A DNA stretch of 30,169 nucleotides, from NCBI GenBank assembly GCA_024741835.1, contig JAENRP010000443.1:1-30169 (forward strand), read 5' to 3'. This DNA comes from Diplocarpon mali (taxonomy: Eukaryota > Ascomycota > Leotiomycetes > Helotiales > Drepanopezizaceae). The position numbers and the translations under genes are program-made. Under the pieces are notes generated by a model, which worked only from the letters and a program-made list of their open reading frames with translations, was not told the origin of the DNA and searched no databases. Each line of letters opens with the position of its first letter. Positions within the stretch are counted from its first letter, which is position 1. Below are positions 21,318 through 29,943 of the stretch, in pieces.

Positions 21318-22013
21318 AGCCTACTAGCAGCTATTACTTAGCATTATATAATAAATGTAATGCGCACTAAAGGTACTATTAAAGCATCGACAATCGAGAT
21401 TATTAGTACTCTTATATATAATATAACGCACGCATATATTATCGCGCTCTATCGTAGGCTTAGGCATATAGCGCGCAGCAGGGGCGGGGCTCTTAAGTGG
21501 CGGCGGCGGTAGCAGGGGCAGCGGCGGCGGTAGGGATAGCAGCGGCGGCTTATTACCTAGCAGGCGCTAAGAGGACTAGGACAGGGTTCCTGCTTCTAAG
21601 GAAGCGCTAGCAACCTAGCGCAAAGTTAGTATAACGTAGGGTATAAGGGACTCTAAGGGTCTTACTTTGCAAAGGCGGCCAGGGCTATAATAAGTGGGAA
21701 TTCCTTCTATATTTAAAAATTATTAGTATAAAGACGATATTTTAAATAATAAAGGAGGGTTATTTTTAAAAGAAGGGAAAGAGAACCTTTGCGATAGAAA
21801 TACTTTATAAGAAGCCTAATAGAGCACTAGCGTAGAATCGCAAAGATTCTTAAGCGCGCTTATTGCCTATAGCAACCCTTCTCATTTTAAAAGGAACGAC
21901 CTTTAAAGGGGTAGCATGTAAGATAGAGCTTCTTTTCTTTATAACTGCTATTCTTTCTTTTATTTTATCTATATAGCTAAGCGATTCTAGGAGCATCGCC
22001 TAATTAAGAGGTA
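21318..22013 (+). other. 3' region of copia element C, right part, with GC-rich block
   Basis: This continues C's non-coding 3' region after B. A GC-rich block at about 21470-21630 carries GCG/GCA triplet runs similar to those in the island at 14385-14760. From about 21700 the sequence becomes AT-rich and RIP-like again. A short purine run (AAGAGG) just before 22014 may be the polypurine tract. No coding frame was recognised. Confidence 0.55.
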
Positions 22014-22210
22014 TATTATACAAAATGGGCGGAGTCTCCACTTATTCTAAAGACCCTCTATATGACTCTGCTAAGTCATAGACTCTCCCTTTTCTTTCTA
22101 AAGTCTCTTTACCATATATATATAAGATAATAATACAATCAATCATCTTCCCCTACTTCGGCGAGCCTCTTAAGCGACCTAATGAAGGCCCTCCAGCCGA
22201 CCGCACCACA
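22014..22210 (+). repeat. 3' LTR of copia element C (197 bp)
   Basis: It pairs with 1132-1328. The left end is RIP-altered (TATTATACA for TGTCGTGCA) and the right end is well preserved (CACCACA). It is followed by CTTAT. A short - strand open frame at 22324-22139 starts in element A's reverse transcriptase and runs into this LTR, so it is a chimera and not a gene. Confidence 0.9.
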
Positions 22211-24497
22211 CTTATCAATTAGGGGTAAGGGGTATCGATCTTTATAAGTGAGGTTATTAAGCATACAGTAGTTAATATAAAATCGAAGGGAGCTATCGGC
22301 CTTCTTTATAAATAGTACTAGCATAGCGTAAGGGGCAAAGGAGGCCTTGATAAATCCTTTATTAAAGTTGTTAATAAGGTACGCCTTTACTATTTCTAGT
22401 TTAGGTATAGATATCTTATATAAAGGGGAGTATTAAAGGGCCTTTTAAGTACCTTCGGCTATAAGCTCAATTTTATAATTATAAGGTCGATAGGGCGGAA
22501 GCGCATTAGAAGCGGCTTTCGAGAATATATATTAGTACTCTTTATAAGCAGCTGGAATCGGTTTCTTAATTGGTTTAAGGAAGGCAGTTAGAATAGCTAT
22601 CGAAACCTTTCTATTATAGAATCAGTTTAAGAGGGTATCGGTTTCGCATTATTAGGTCTAATATTTTTAATTATCTTAAATCAATCGATTAATTTTATAA
22701 AATAAGGTGCTAAAGAGCTTTACGCTTTGCTAATTCCTAGCTATTATATAAAAAGTATAAGTTGAAATTGCGTATATATTTAAAGAAGAAAGGGGAATTT
22801 TATACTTTGCTATCTATTTGCAAGTGCGTTTTAGGGTTGAAATAGAAGAGGAAGCTGAGTTAGGCTCAGTTGCATTAAGCTCTTGCTTTATAATTAATAT
22901 ATTATAAGCGTAGTCCTTAGAAAAGGTATTACCTTTGACTTAGGAAGGAGTCGGGGTGGAATCGGAGGTAAAAGAGTATTTAATTAGAATAGGAGGTAAT
23001 TTAGGAGGAAGCTAGGAAAGGGCTTCTTAGCGTTAAGCTTCATACTTAGAAAGGGACTGTTCTAGTACTATATTATATTAAGTTGCATTTTACTAGTAGT
23101 ATCGATCTAAGTTTTATTATTTAGTATTAGTGATTTCGATATTCCTTATAAAAAAGACAGTAGGTAGGTAGGAATCGGGCTAGGTCAGCTTGCGAGAAGT
23201 ATAATTAATAGAAACTTTATACTCCTTAAGCTAAGCTTATCCTAAAATCACTCTATAGTTGCTAAGGTTAGTAATAAGAAAGGGAGTAAAAGATTAAATT
23301 CGCTAGTTGATATAAAGATTAAGTAATATATAATAAGTAATAGTACTACCTTAAGAGCTATTATATCTCTTAATTAGAAAGGGCATAAAGAGTATTCGAA
23401 TCAAAGGTTTAAGGAAAGAAGATAAAGATTTAAATAACGCTAAATCAATCAAAGTATACCTATTAGTGCTTATATTAATTAAGGCTAATACCTTATAAGA
23501 AATACTATTCTTTAAGAGTAGGATCTATTTTATTATTAAATCGCTACTAAGGAGGTTTCTTAAGTTAAAGTACTGCATATCTTAAAGAACGCCTAAGAAG
23601 GAGGCTTTACTTAAGCGGGGGCGTTTCCCCTTAAAGTCAAAGGGAAAAGAAGAGCGCTACTATTATCTTATTCGGCCTTAGGGTCTTCCTCTTTATTGCT
23701 ATTCTATCCTTGGCTATTATACTTTAGCTTATTAACGCAAGAGCTATAATACCTAGGAGTAATAAAAGGGGATTTCGGCCGTTTGTTAAACTGATTTTTT
23801 CAATTAGCTATAGGAGGAGAAGCACTAGAGGTATCGGTCTAGCGCAGAGGAAAAGAAGGGGTTTTAGACTTAGCGAAACCGGAGGCAAAGGTGCTATACT
23901 AAGGTCAATTCGGATAGGATTCGGATCGGCTTTTAAATAAGGGATTTGATTTATTAATATCTCCTCATTAGGCATTTTTACTAAAATTAGCTTTGGCTTT
24001 AATGCCCGATCTCTCTTTATATTGTATCTAACTATATAGTATCCTCTTAGCGCGCTATCTAGCGTCTTCTTATTGAATAGTAGTAACCTACTCGTCTAAT
24101 GTCCTAGTCTTATACTACTTCTATATAAGAGGGGTATAAAGGCGTTTTAGGATCTTCTCCTTAAAGGCGCTATAAAGCCGACTATTATTATCAATCTCTA
24201 CTATAGTAGTTAGTTAAGAGAACTTGAAGTAGAACTCTTAAAATGACTTATTGGCCTTTATATAAAGGGTAGTAAACTCGATCTGGGCTTCTTTGCATTC
24301 TACTAAGTTAGCTAAGAACTTAGCAAGTTGACTTACTAGGGTTTCGGCAGTGATACAGGCGTCCTTATTAAGTACTTAAGGGGTCAGCTAGTCTTTAGCT
24401 ATACCCTTAGTCTAATTTAAAATATAATTAAGCTAGGCCTATTCCTTACGAAAGTAAGGGTGGTAAAGCTTTAAATTGACAAGTATATAAGCCTTTT
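22211..24497 (-). pseudogene. Gypsy element A: reverse transcriptase to gag (right piece)
   Basis: This aligns with about 18030-20310 of element B and resumes the reverse transcriptase cut at 1131. CTTAT at its start is the right copy of C's duplication. Reverse transcriptase: L-V-L-F-I-K-K-A-D-S-S-L-R-F near 22265-22320. Protease: the active site reads N-I-S-T at about 23465-23476. Gag follows to the right. Gag and reverse transcriptase are in the same -1 relation as in B (codon starts 0 and 1 modulo 3 in - sense). The piece ends inside gag where the F2 LTR begins, so A's gag start and 5' LTR are missing from the window. Stops and lost catalytic residues make it non-functional. Confidence 0.88.
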
Positions 24498-24692
24498 TAT
24501 TGAGATAGGTGATACAGCTATCACTCTGATGTATTGTTATATGACCCTATTGCTTAGTCAGTAGGATATTGATATATATATAGCTATAGGGAAGAAAGGG
24601 GTAACCTTCCTTCCTTAACTCTTACTAATATATCGACCATCGACCTTTAGAAGCCTCCTTTACCTATTATGCCGACTTACTTAAGCTCAATA
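24498..24692 (+). repeat. 5' LTR of copia element F2 (195 bp)
   Basis: It starts TATTGAGATAGGTGATACAG and ends AAGCTCAATA. It is less damaged than the copy at 634-828. A TATATATATAG box lies near 24572. It is followed at once by a primer-binding site, which proves it is a 5' LTR in + orientation. Confidence 0.9.
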
Positions 24693-24703
24693 GGTTATAA
24701 GCC
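24693..24703 (+). promoter_or_regulatory. Primer-binding site of element F2 (initiator tRNA-Met type)
   Basis: GGTTATAAGCC differs from the E site GGTTATGAGCC by one G-to-A change. It is complementary to the anticodon stem-loop of initiator tRNA-Met. Confidence 0.7.
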
Positions 24704-24810
24704 TTAGATAGACCGATAATAGATTATTAACTTCCTTTAGAAAGCACTTGCGCTATAACTATTAATAGGAAGTTAAATAAGACTTATAGTAAAAGGCGAG
24801 CAATCGGCGA

Positions 24811-25045
24811 ATAGGAGGTATGATTCCTTATTTAGCTAACCTATATTGTAAGAGGTATGATTCCTTGCTCTATAACCCTTTGGTACTATAAGAGGTATAA
24901 TTCCTTGCTTTACTATATTTTATAAGAGGTATGGTTCCCTGCGTTATAGCCTAAAATCCTTTTCGATAAGAGGACTTCCTTCCTATTTAATACTTCTATA
25001 ACACCTGCTATTTAATCATTTTAACTTTTCGATAAGAGGAGTGCC
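24811..25045 (+). repeat. Leader repeats AAGAGGTATGATTCCTTGC in F2
   Basis: Four copies of a ~19 bp sequence start near 24813, 24850, 24890 and 24924 (spacing 34-40 bp). Two shorter relatives with GATAAGAGGA lie near 24965 and 25031. They sit between the primer-binding site and gag. Such leader repeats might bind a protein or take part in RNA packaging, but this is inference. Confidence 0.7.
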
Positions 25046-25089
25046 TTTAACTATTTAATTTATTTGATTTTAATATAATTTGATTTAAA

Positions 25090-26292
25090 ATGGCAATAGC
25101 TTTTGATTCCAATTGAAATACTAGACCTAAAGACCTTTAATTCTCTTGAAAAAACTAGCGATAATAGTTTAACGATTTAAAGCTCTACTTTAAGAGCAAA
25201 GGCATCGAAATGGCGATTTAAAAGACACTTATTAAATACGCAAGAATAGCCCCTTATACTCCCTCTACCGATTTGTCTACTTCTACTTTAATAGCTAATA
25301 TAATTGATAAGGATTTGCTAGATATATTAAATAAGCTTAGCCTAAGAGCTTTAATAGATAATAACTAAGAATCCTAAAGGCAGATTTTTAATATAAAAAA
25401 GGAAAAGGAGTATAAGCTAGCTTTAGCTAAATGCAAGCTTAAGATTAATAGAAGTTTAAGTAATAAAGATCGAGATTTTATTCAAATTTATAATAATATA
25501 AAGATAAGATAAGATACTTTAAAAGTAAAATACTCTTAAACAACTGCTATTAATACCTAGCATTTACTATAGTAGATCACTTTATTTTAGTATAGAAAAG
25601 ATAAAGATAGCAAGGATATAGATATAAATATAAACTCTACTTAATCTATACTATATAAAGTAAAAAGAAGAGTAAGAGCCGCAGATCTTAAAATAGCTAT
25701 GACTTTTAGGGAAACTTAGCTCTTTAGTTTCCTACTTAATAGCCTCCCTCCTAAGTTTGCTATTGTAAAATAATCTCTTTTTATTTAACCTAACCTTAAG
25801 ATTTATAAGAAGATCGACCTCTTTCGAACTATTAAGTAAGACCTTAAAGGATACTCTAAATTAGCAAATGCTATATTATAAGGCAATAATAAGCCTAAGA
25901 AAAGGAAGGAGCGTAGGATAAGCCCTTAAGCTTATTAGAGATACTACTTCTATAATAGTACTTATAATATTACTAATTATAAAGTTAAAAGGCAACTGAT
26001 CGATATAGTCGCTAGCTTTAATATTAAGAAGTAATCAAAGCAAAAGTCAAAAAGCAAACTGCCTTTATCTTACTAAAGGCTGCAACTACTAAGGAAAGGC
26101 AAAGAAAAAGGCTATTTAGCTAAAACTTTAGCAAATACCTTTAATAATAATAATAGGTTATCTAAACCTAAATCCACTTCTAATAGTTTAAATAATAATT
26201 ATAATAAAGATGCTTATATCTTAAAAGCCGATCTTTATAAGATCCTTAAATCCAACTAGTATAATAATACTAGTTATATAACATATATAACT
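25090..26292 (+). pseudogene. Copia element F2 gag and start of protease (RIP-damaged)
   Basis: The frame opens with ATG at 25090 (M-A-I-A-F-D-S-N). It stays in register to 26292 and, after E is removed, into the protease at 29944, so gag and pol share one frame. A degraded zinc knuckle lies at about 25942-25990: Y-Y-F-Y-N-S-T-Y-N-I-T where C-x2-C-x4-H is expected, followed by K-V-K-R. The Cys-to-Tyr and His-to-Tyr changes fit RIP. Near 26257-26275 the frame passes through Y-N-N-T-S, probably the remains of the protease D-x-G-A-S site. The coding sequence there forms a 9 bp inverted repeat (AACTAGTAT/ATACTAGTT, 26254-26275) just before the E insertion. Confidence 0.8.
26288..26292. repeat. 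Target site duplication of element E (left copy)
   Basis: TAACT, repeated at 29939-29943. Joining through one copy restores the F2 reading frame. Confidence 0.92.
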
Positions 26293-26534
26293 TGTTGTAG
26301 GAATACCCGTCACATGTTTGTCACATGATCTATTATATAATATATCATATATATAATATGTCATATGACTTGCTATATGACTTAGTGGCAGCCCTTGTTA
26401 AATAGCTTATAGTTAGAGAGCTCTTATAAATTAAGATATAAGATACTTAATATTATCGTTTGCATCTTATACTTCTTCGTGCCCTCTCTTCTAGTTTACT
26501 ATTAAGTTCACTATTAGAGAACCTTATTGCTATA
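26293..26534 (+). repeat. 5' LTR of copia element E (242 bp)
   Basis: It starts TGTTGTAGGAATACCCG and ends TTATTGCTATA. Its partner at 29697-29938 ends TCATTGCTACA. The first ~90 bp hold repeated ATATGAC/CACATG-type motifs. Equal lengths and mostly transition differences support the pair. Confidence 0.92.
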
Positions 26535-26549
26535 GGTTATGAGCCCTGC
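26535..26549 (+). promoter_or_regulatory. Primer-binding site of element E (initiator tRNA-Met anticodon arm)
   Basis: GGTTATGAGCCCTGC starts directly after the LTR. Its complement, GCAGGGCUCAUAACC, matches the anticodon stem-loop of initiator tRNA-Met as known from yeast (anticodon CAU). An internal tRNA match means priming by a cleaved half-tRNA, as in Drosophila copia. Confidence 0.8.
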
Positions 26550-27960
26550 ATGCCTATAAATAGCATTTGACAAATTCTATCGATTAGAGTCTCCTTTACA
26601 AATGAAAAGGCTGATTGATATTTTTAAGTTTTACTTAATTAACGACGTATAATAGCGTTATTTTAATAATAAAATAGTGGCTACTCCCCTTTTAGAGCGC
26701 TATGCAATAATCTAAGCTTACGCAAGATTCGTCACTATAGCTGAATCATTAGGACTAATAGCTAAGATTACTAGCTTAATTGCTAAAAGTACTCTACTAT
26801 CTGAATCACCTATTTTTAAAGGGACTAATATATAGTACCTTAAACTCGAATTCAATAGTTCATTTCCTCCTTCTCCTCCTTCTCTACCTTCTCCTTTCGA
26901 CAACTCTATATATAAATATATAAACAAGATATTGTTATTATCTTCGGCTACCCTTAGCCTCCCTAAGTCTTAAAAGCTTAAAGGCGCAGAGGACTATAGC
27001 TAGTAGAGGATGAGGTTTTGAACCTTGCAAAGTCAAACGCCTTAACCATATATCTTTATATAAAAGCTAGAATATATGCTCTATCTAAGGTTAACTTATA
27101 GGACCGTTCTATTACAAATAAGGAAAGGGACAATTGGGTTAAATAAGAAGCTAAGGAATCTCAGATAAAGCTTGCTATTATACTTAATTGTAAACTAGGC
27201 CTATTAGCTTATATAAAAGGCGATAAATCTGCTTTGGATATATGGAAAGCTCTTTAAAAACAGTATAAAGGATCTGGAATAGTACTTAAATATAATGCTA
27301 TCTAGACCTACATTACTATCAAATATAATAACTTTAATTCACTTAAAGCTTACGCTATCGCTTTTAGGCTTTCAATTACTAAATTGGAGGCTCTCGACTC
27401 TGCCCCTTCCTCTTACTAGCACCCTATCATATTTATTACTAGCTATTCCAATAGATAGCCTATTTAGGCAGATCGATAACGTTTTAACCTTCGCTTAGCT
27501 ATAGTAGCTAGACGAAAATTAAAGATTACACTTAAAGCTCTTATTAAAGATATTACTAATAAAGCTTAAGCCTTATAGAGTTTAAAAATAAACGGAACCG
27601 TCTTATATAGTAATAAATCGGCTAGCAAGCCGCATTCCTTTAACTATAAGAAGTTAAAAAACAAGGGAGGTTTCAAAGACTTAAAGAAGAGTACCTCTAA
27701 GAATACTACCAACTCCCTTAATTCCCTTTATCTTTATTATAAGTAACTAGAGCTATACTATAAGGCAGAAGATTGCTTTGCAATTAATAAATCGAAAAGA
27801 GAGGCTTAGGAAAAGGACTTAAGGAAGAAGTACGTATTCTGTCACCTTAAAGGCAAGGACAATAAGTCCTTGCTATTATTACTAAAGGGCAAGAAGCCTT
27901 TTAAGAAGATTTAAAAGGAAGATAAAGAGTTAGATAATAATCTCTTTAGGCATACTATAC
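26550..27960 (+). pseudogene. Copia element E gag (RIP-damaged)
   Basis: Gag is recognisable from about 27100 in the frame used downstream by protease and integrase. Landmarks are S-A-L-D-I-W-K-A-L near 27228-27255, Q-Y-K-G-S-G directly after, and N-F-N-S-L-K-A-Y near 27330. A degraded CCHC knuckle follows near 27725-27780, where the Y-x2-Y...C-F form keeps only the last Cys. Upstream, at about 26782-26940, a Ser/Pro-rich stretch is open in a different frame, so the start was not fixed and an indel may lie between. A 67-codon frame at 27295-27498 is out of register with gag and is a shadow. Stops are TAA/TAG. Confidence 0.8.
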
Positions 27961-27980
27961 TATTACTAACCCTAGGGCTA

Positions 27981-28069
27981 ATTCTCACTCGCGAGCTAGG
28001 CCTAGGAGTCAATTCCGACTCCTCCCTAGGGCCAATTTCCACTCGCAGGCCAGGCCTAAGAGTCAGTTC
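27981..28069 (+). repeat. Two palindromic GC-rich units between gag and protease of E
   Basis: Units at 27981-28015 and 28035-28069, 54 bp apart (18 codons), in the gag-pol frame. The second reads S-T-R-R-P-G-L-R-V-S-S, closely like the D unit S-T-P-R-P-G-L-stop-V-D-S. ACTCGC...GAGT arms flank a GGCCTAGG or GGCCAGGCC core. Confidence 0.75.
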
Positions 28070-29444
28070 TTCTACCTACTTCTTATTAAAATTAAGGAAT
28101 CGTTAGTTATATAATATAGGTGCTAATAAGTACATCTCTAATAATCTCTTTAAGTTCACTTCCTATACTACTTAAAATAATTTACCCTCCTTAAGTATAG
28201 TTAATAGATCTATTCAACCTCTTAGCGTTAGCACTTGCAAAGTTAATGCACTTAAATCCAATAGAAAGGTATATATTTTTAAGTTAATTAATACTCTCTA
28301 TATACCTTAATCACCTATCTGCCTATATTTAAATAGTAAGCTTAATAAAATCAAAGGCTTCTATCGAAATAGCAAGCTATTCCTATCTAATAAGAAGGAA
28401 ATTTGCACTATTGATAATAATATATATATTAATAAGGAATAGCCTTCTACTAACTCCTCTAATTATATAAGTAGATATGCTTTCCTAGCTGCTATTGAGA
28501 ATAGACCTCTTAATATTAAGCTCTAGTACTATTAATTAGGCCACGCTAGCCTATAAACGGTTAGAAAGACCTAATCTGCTATTATTAATATATAGATTAA
28601 GGAAATAAAATCAAGGAAGACGCGAATTTGCGCCCCTTACGAGAAAGGCAGACCTCTCTAATATATTAATAAACGTTTAGCTTGCCCTTGACCTACGAAG
28701 GCACTTAACGAACTATACGTCGACATGGTTTATTTAAAGCTAATTGGCCTTAATAGCTATAAATACGCTTCTATCTTTACTTGCGCAGCTATAATAGCTA
28801 GATAGGGATGGACTTATATAAATAAATCTAACGCCTTTAAGGCAAATAAGAAGATGATCAGCCTTTTATAAACTTAATATAATCGCATAATCAAGCGGTA
28901 GAGAACTGATAGAAGCAAGGAGTACTCTCTTATACAAATGCGAATACTTATAGAAAACCTTAGTATGATTTTAAAGGAATCTACTCTATATATACCAGAA
29001 TAAGACAGCAGATTAGAACGATTAATTCGTATACTAATAGAAAAGTTGCAAATAGCTGTAATTAATTAAAATATCCCCTCCTTTCTTTAGCCTTACCTTC
29101 TTCTTTTAGTAATATATATTACTAATCTTACTGCCTTTAATATTTTAAGTAGCAAGACTTTATATAAGGTCTTTTGGGATAATATTAAGCCTAATAAGCC
29201 TTATATTCCCTCTATTAAGTATCTTTAAGTACTAGGCTATTGTATCTATATGCTAATTGAGAAAGAAAGGCGAACTTAAAGCAATAAACTCGCTTTAAGA
29301 GTAGAGGTAGGTACTCTTATCGGATTTGATAATAGAAGTATCTATTATATTTATATGCTATTATAAATAGGTAAAAATATTATTCGATTATCTTATATTC
29401 GATTTAATAAAGATGGCTTAATTACAAAGCCGCAATTAAAGGGT

Positions 29445-29524
29445 GATTTGACTCCTAGTCCAGGACCGCGAGTCAATTCTCACTCTTACGATTTCACTCC
29501 TAGGCCGGGCCCGCGAGTTGATTT
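29445..29524 (+). repeat. Two palindromic GC-rich units after integrase of E
   Basis: Units at 29445-29479 and 29490-29524, exactly 45 bp apart and in frame. They read D-L-T-P-S-P-G-P-R-V-N-S and D-F-T-P-R-P-G-P-R-V-D-F. Arms GATTTGACTC and GAGTCAATTC pair over 9 of 10 bases in the first unit. They lie just before the point where reverse transcriptase is missing. Confidence 0.82.
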
Positions 29525-29681
29525 TGACTTATTAAGGGGTGGATTTCCTACTCTAGAGTAGAGCGCGCTAGCGAACTCTACTCTATTTCCAATATCTGCA
29601 GGTTGATTTTTTCATACAAAACTGTAGATTATAATAAACGTTATAATATTATATATATTGCTAGTAAGTACCTTTAAAGGT

Positions 29682-29696
29682 CTCCCTAAAGGGGTA
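29682..29696 (+). promoter_or_regulatory. Polypurine tract of element E
   Basis: AAAGGGGTA lies directly before the 3' LTR start at 29697. It shows that the 3' end of the internal region is retained despite the deletion. Confidence 0.75.
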
Positions 29697-29938
29697 TATT
29701 ATAGGAATACCCGTTACATATTTATCATATGATCTGTCATATGACACATTATACATATGATATGTTATATGACTTGCTATATGACTTAGTGGCAGCCCTT
29801 GTTAAATAGCTTGTAGTTAGAGAGCTCTTATGAATCAAGATATAAGACACCTAATATCGTCGTTTGCACCTCATACTTCTTCGTACCCTCTCTTCTAGTT
29901 TACTATCAAGTTCACTATCAGAGAACCTCATTGCTACA
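29697..29938 (+). repeat. 3' LTR of copia element E (242 bp)
   Basis: It starts TATTATAGGAATACCCG and ends TCATTGCTACA, followed by TAACT. It is generally less damaged than the 5' copy in its right half (for example ATATCGTCGTTTGCACC against ATTATCGTTTGCATC). Confidence 0.92.
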
Positions 29939-29943
29939 TAACT
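29939..29943. repeat. Target site duplication of element E (right copy)
   Basis: TAACT, identical to 26288-26292. Confidence 0.92.

Larger units (their letters stand above)
1132..22210 (+). mobile_element. Ty1/copia element C, interrupted by gypsy elements D and B
   Basis: Two 197 bp LTRs (1132-1328 and 22014-22210) flanked by CTTAT bound a 21,079 bp span. Removing D with one duplication (7,114 bp) and B with one duplication (6,389 bp) leaves an element of about 7.6 kb. Its domains run gag-like region, protease/integrase, reverse transcriptase, RNase H, which is the copia order. All sit in one reading frame once D is removed. It has an unusually long 3' region of about 1.4 kb between RNase H and the 3' LTR, containing GC-rich islands. 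It sits inside the reverse transcriptase of gypsy element A. Confidence 0.9.
24498..26292 (+). mobile_element. Copia element F2, 5' part (LTR, leader, gag, start of protease)
   Basis: This is the left part of a copia element. Its LTR equals that of F1 in length and sequence apart from transitions. It is inserted in the gag of element A, is interrupted by E at 26293, and continues from 29944 to the end of the window. The target base quintet on its left is CTTTT. The matching right copy would lie outside the window. Confidence 0.85.
27961..29560 (+). pseudogene. Copia element E protease and integrase, ending before reverse transcriptase
   Basis: The frame equals that of gag. Protease: Y-N-I-G-A-N-K-Y-I near 28100-28126 replaces the usual V-D-T-G-A-x-x-H-I, so the catalytic Asp is lost. 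Integrase: L-G-H-A-S-L near 28537, R-I-C-A-P-Y-E-K-G-R near 28623 (one zinc Cys kept), V-D-M-V-Y near 28720, then K-E-Y-S and the P-E-stop-D-S-R-L-E-R-L segment near 29000, which carries the third acidic residue. The post-integrase block G-T-L-I-G-F to Y-I-R-F follows at about 29310-29405. Two palindromic units come next, then a short unrecognised tail. No reverse transcriptase motif follows. Confidence 0.88.
26293..29938 (+). mobile_element. Copia element E, internally deleted (no reverse transcriptase or RNase H)
   Basis: E is only 3,646 bp: paired 242 bp LTRs, a TAACT duplication, a primer-binding site, gag, protease and integrase, then a short tail and a polypurine tract. A complete copia element would carry about 2 kb more for reverse transcriptase and RNase H. 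Because both LTRs and a target duplication are present, the deleted form itself appears to have moved, presumably using enzymes from a complete relative. It sits in the protease region of F2. Confidence 0.88.

Noticed and set aside
22139..22324. 61-codon open frame on the - strand
   Set aside because: It is a chimera of the element A reverse transcriptase (22215-22324) and the C 3' LTR (22139-22210).
26718..26927. 69-codon open frame on the - strand
   Set aside because: Antisense to the leader/gag region of element E, with no family resemblance.
27000..27060. Possible tRNA gene (a stretch with GGTTTTGAACCTTGCAAAGTC)
   Set aside because: It faintly resembles a T-arm, but I could not build acceptor, D and anticodon stems around it, and it lies in the E gag region.
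27295..27498. 67-codon open frame on the + strand
   Set aside because: It is out of register with the E gag frame, which shows conserved gag residues on both sides.
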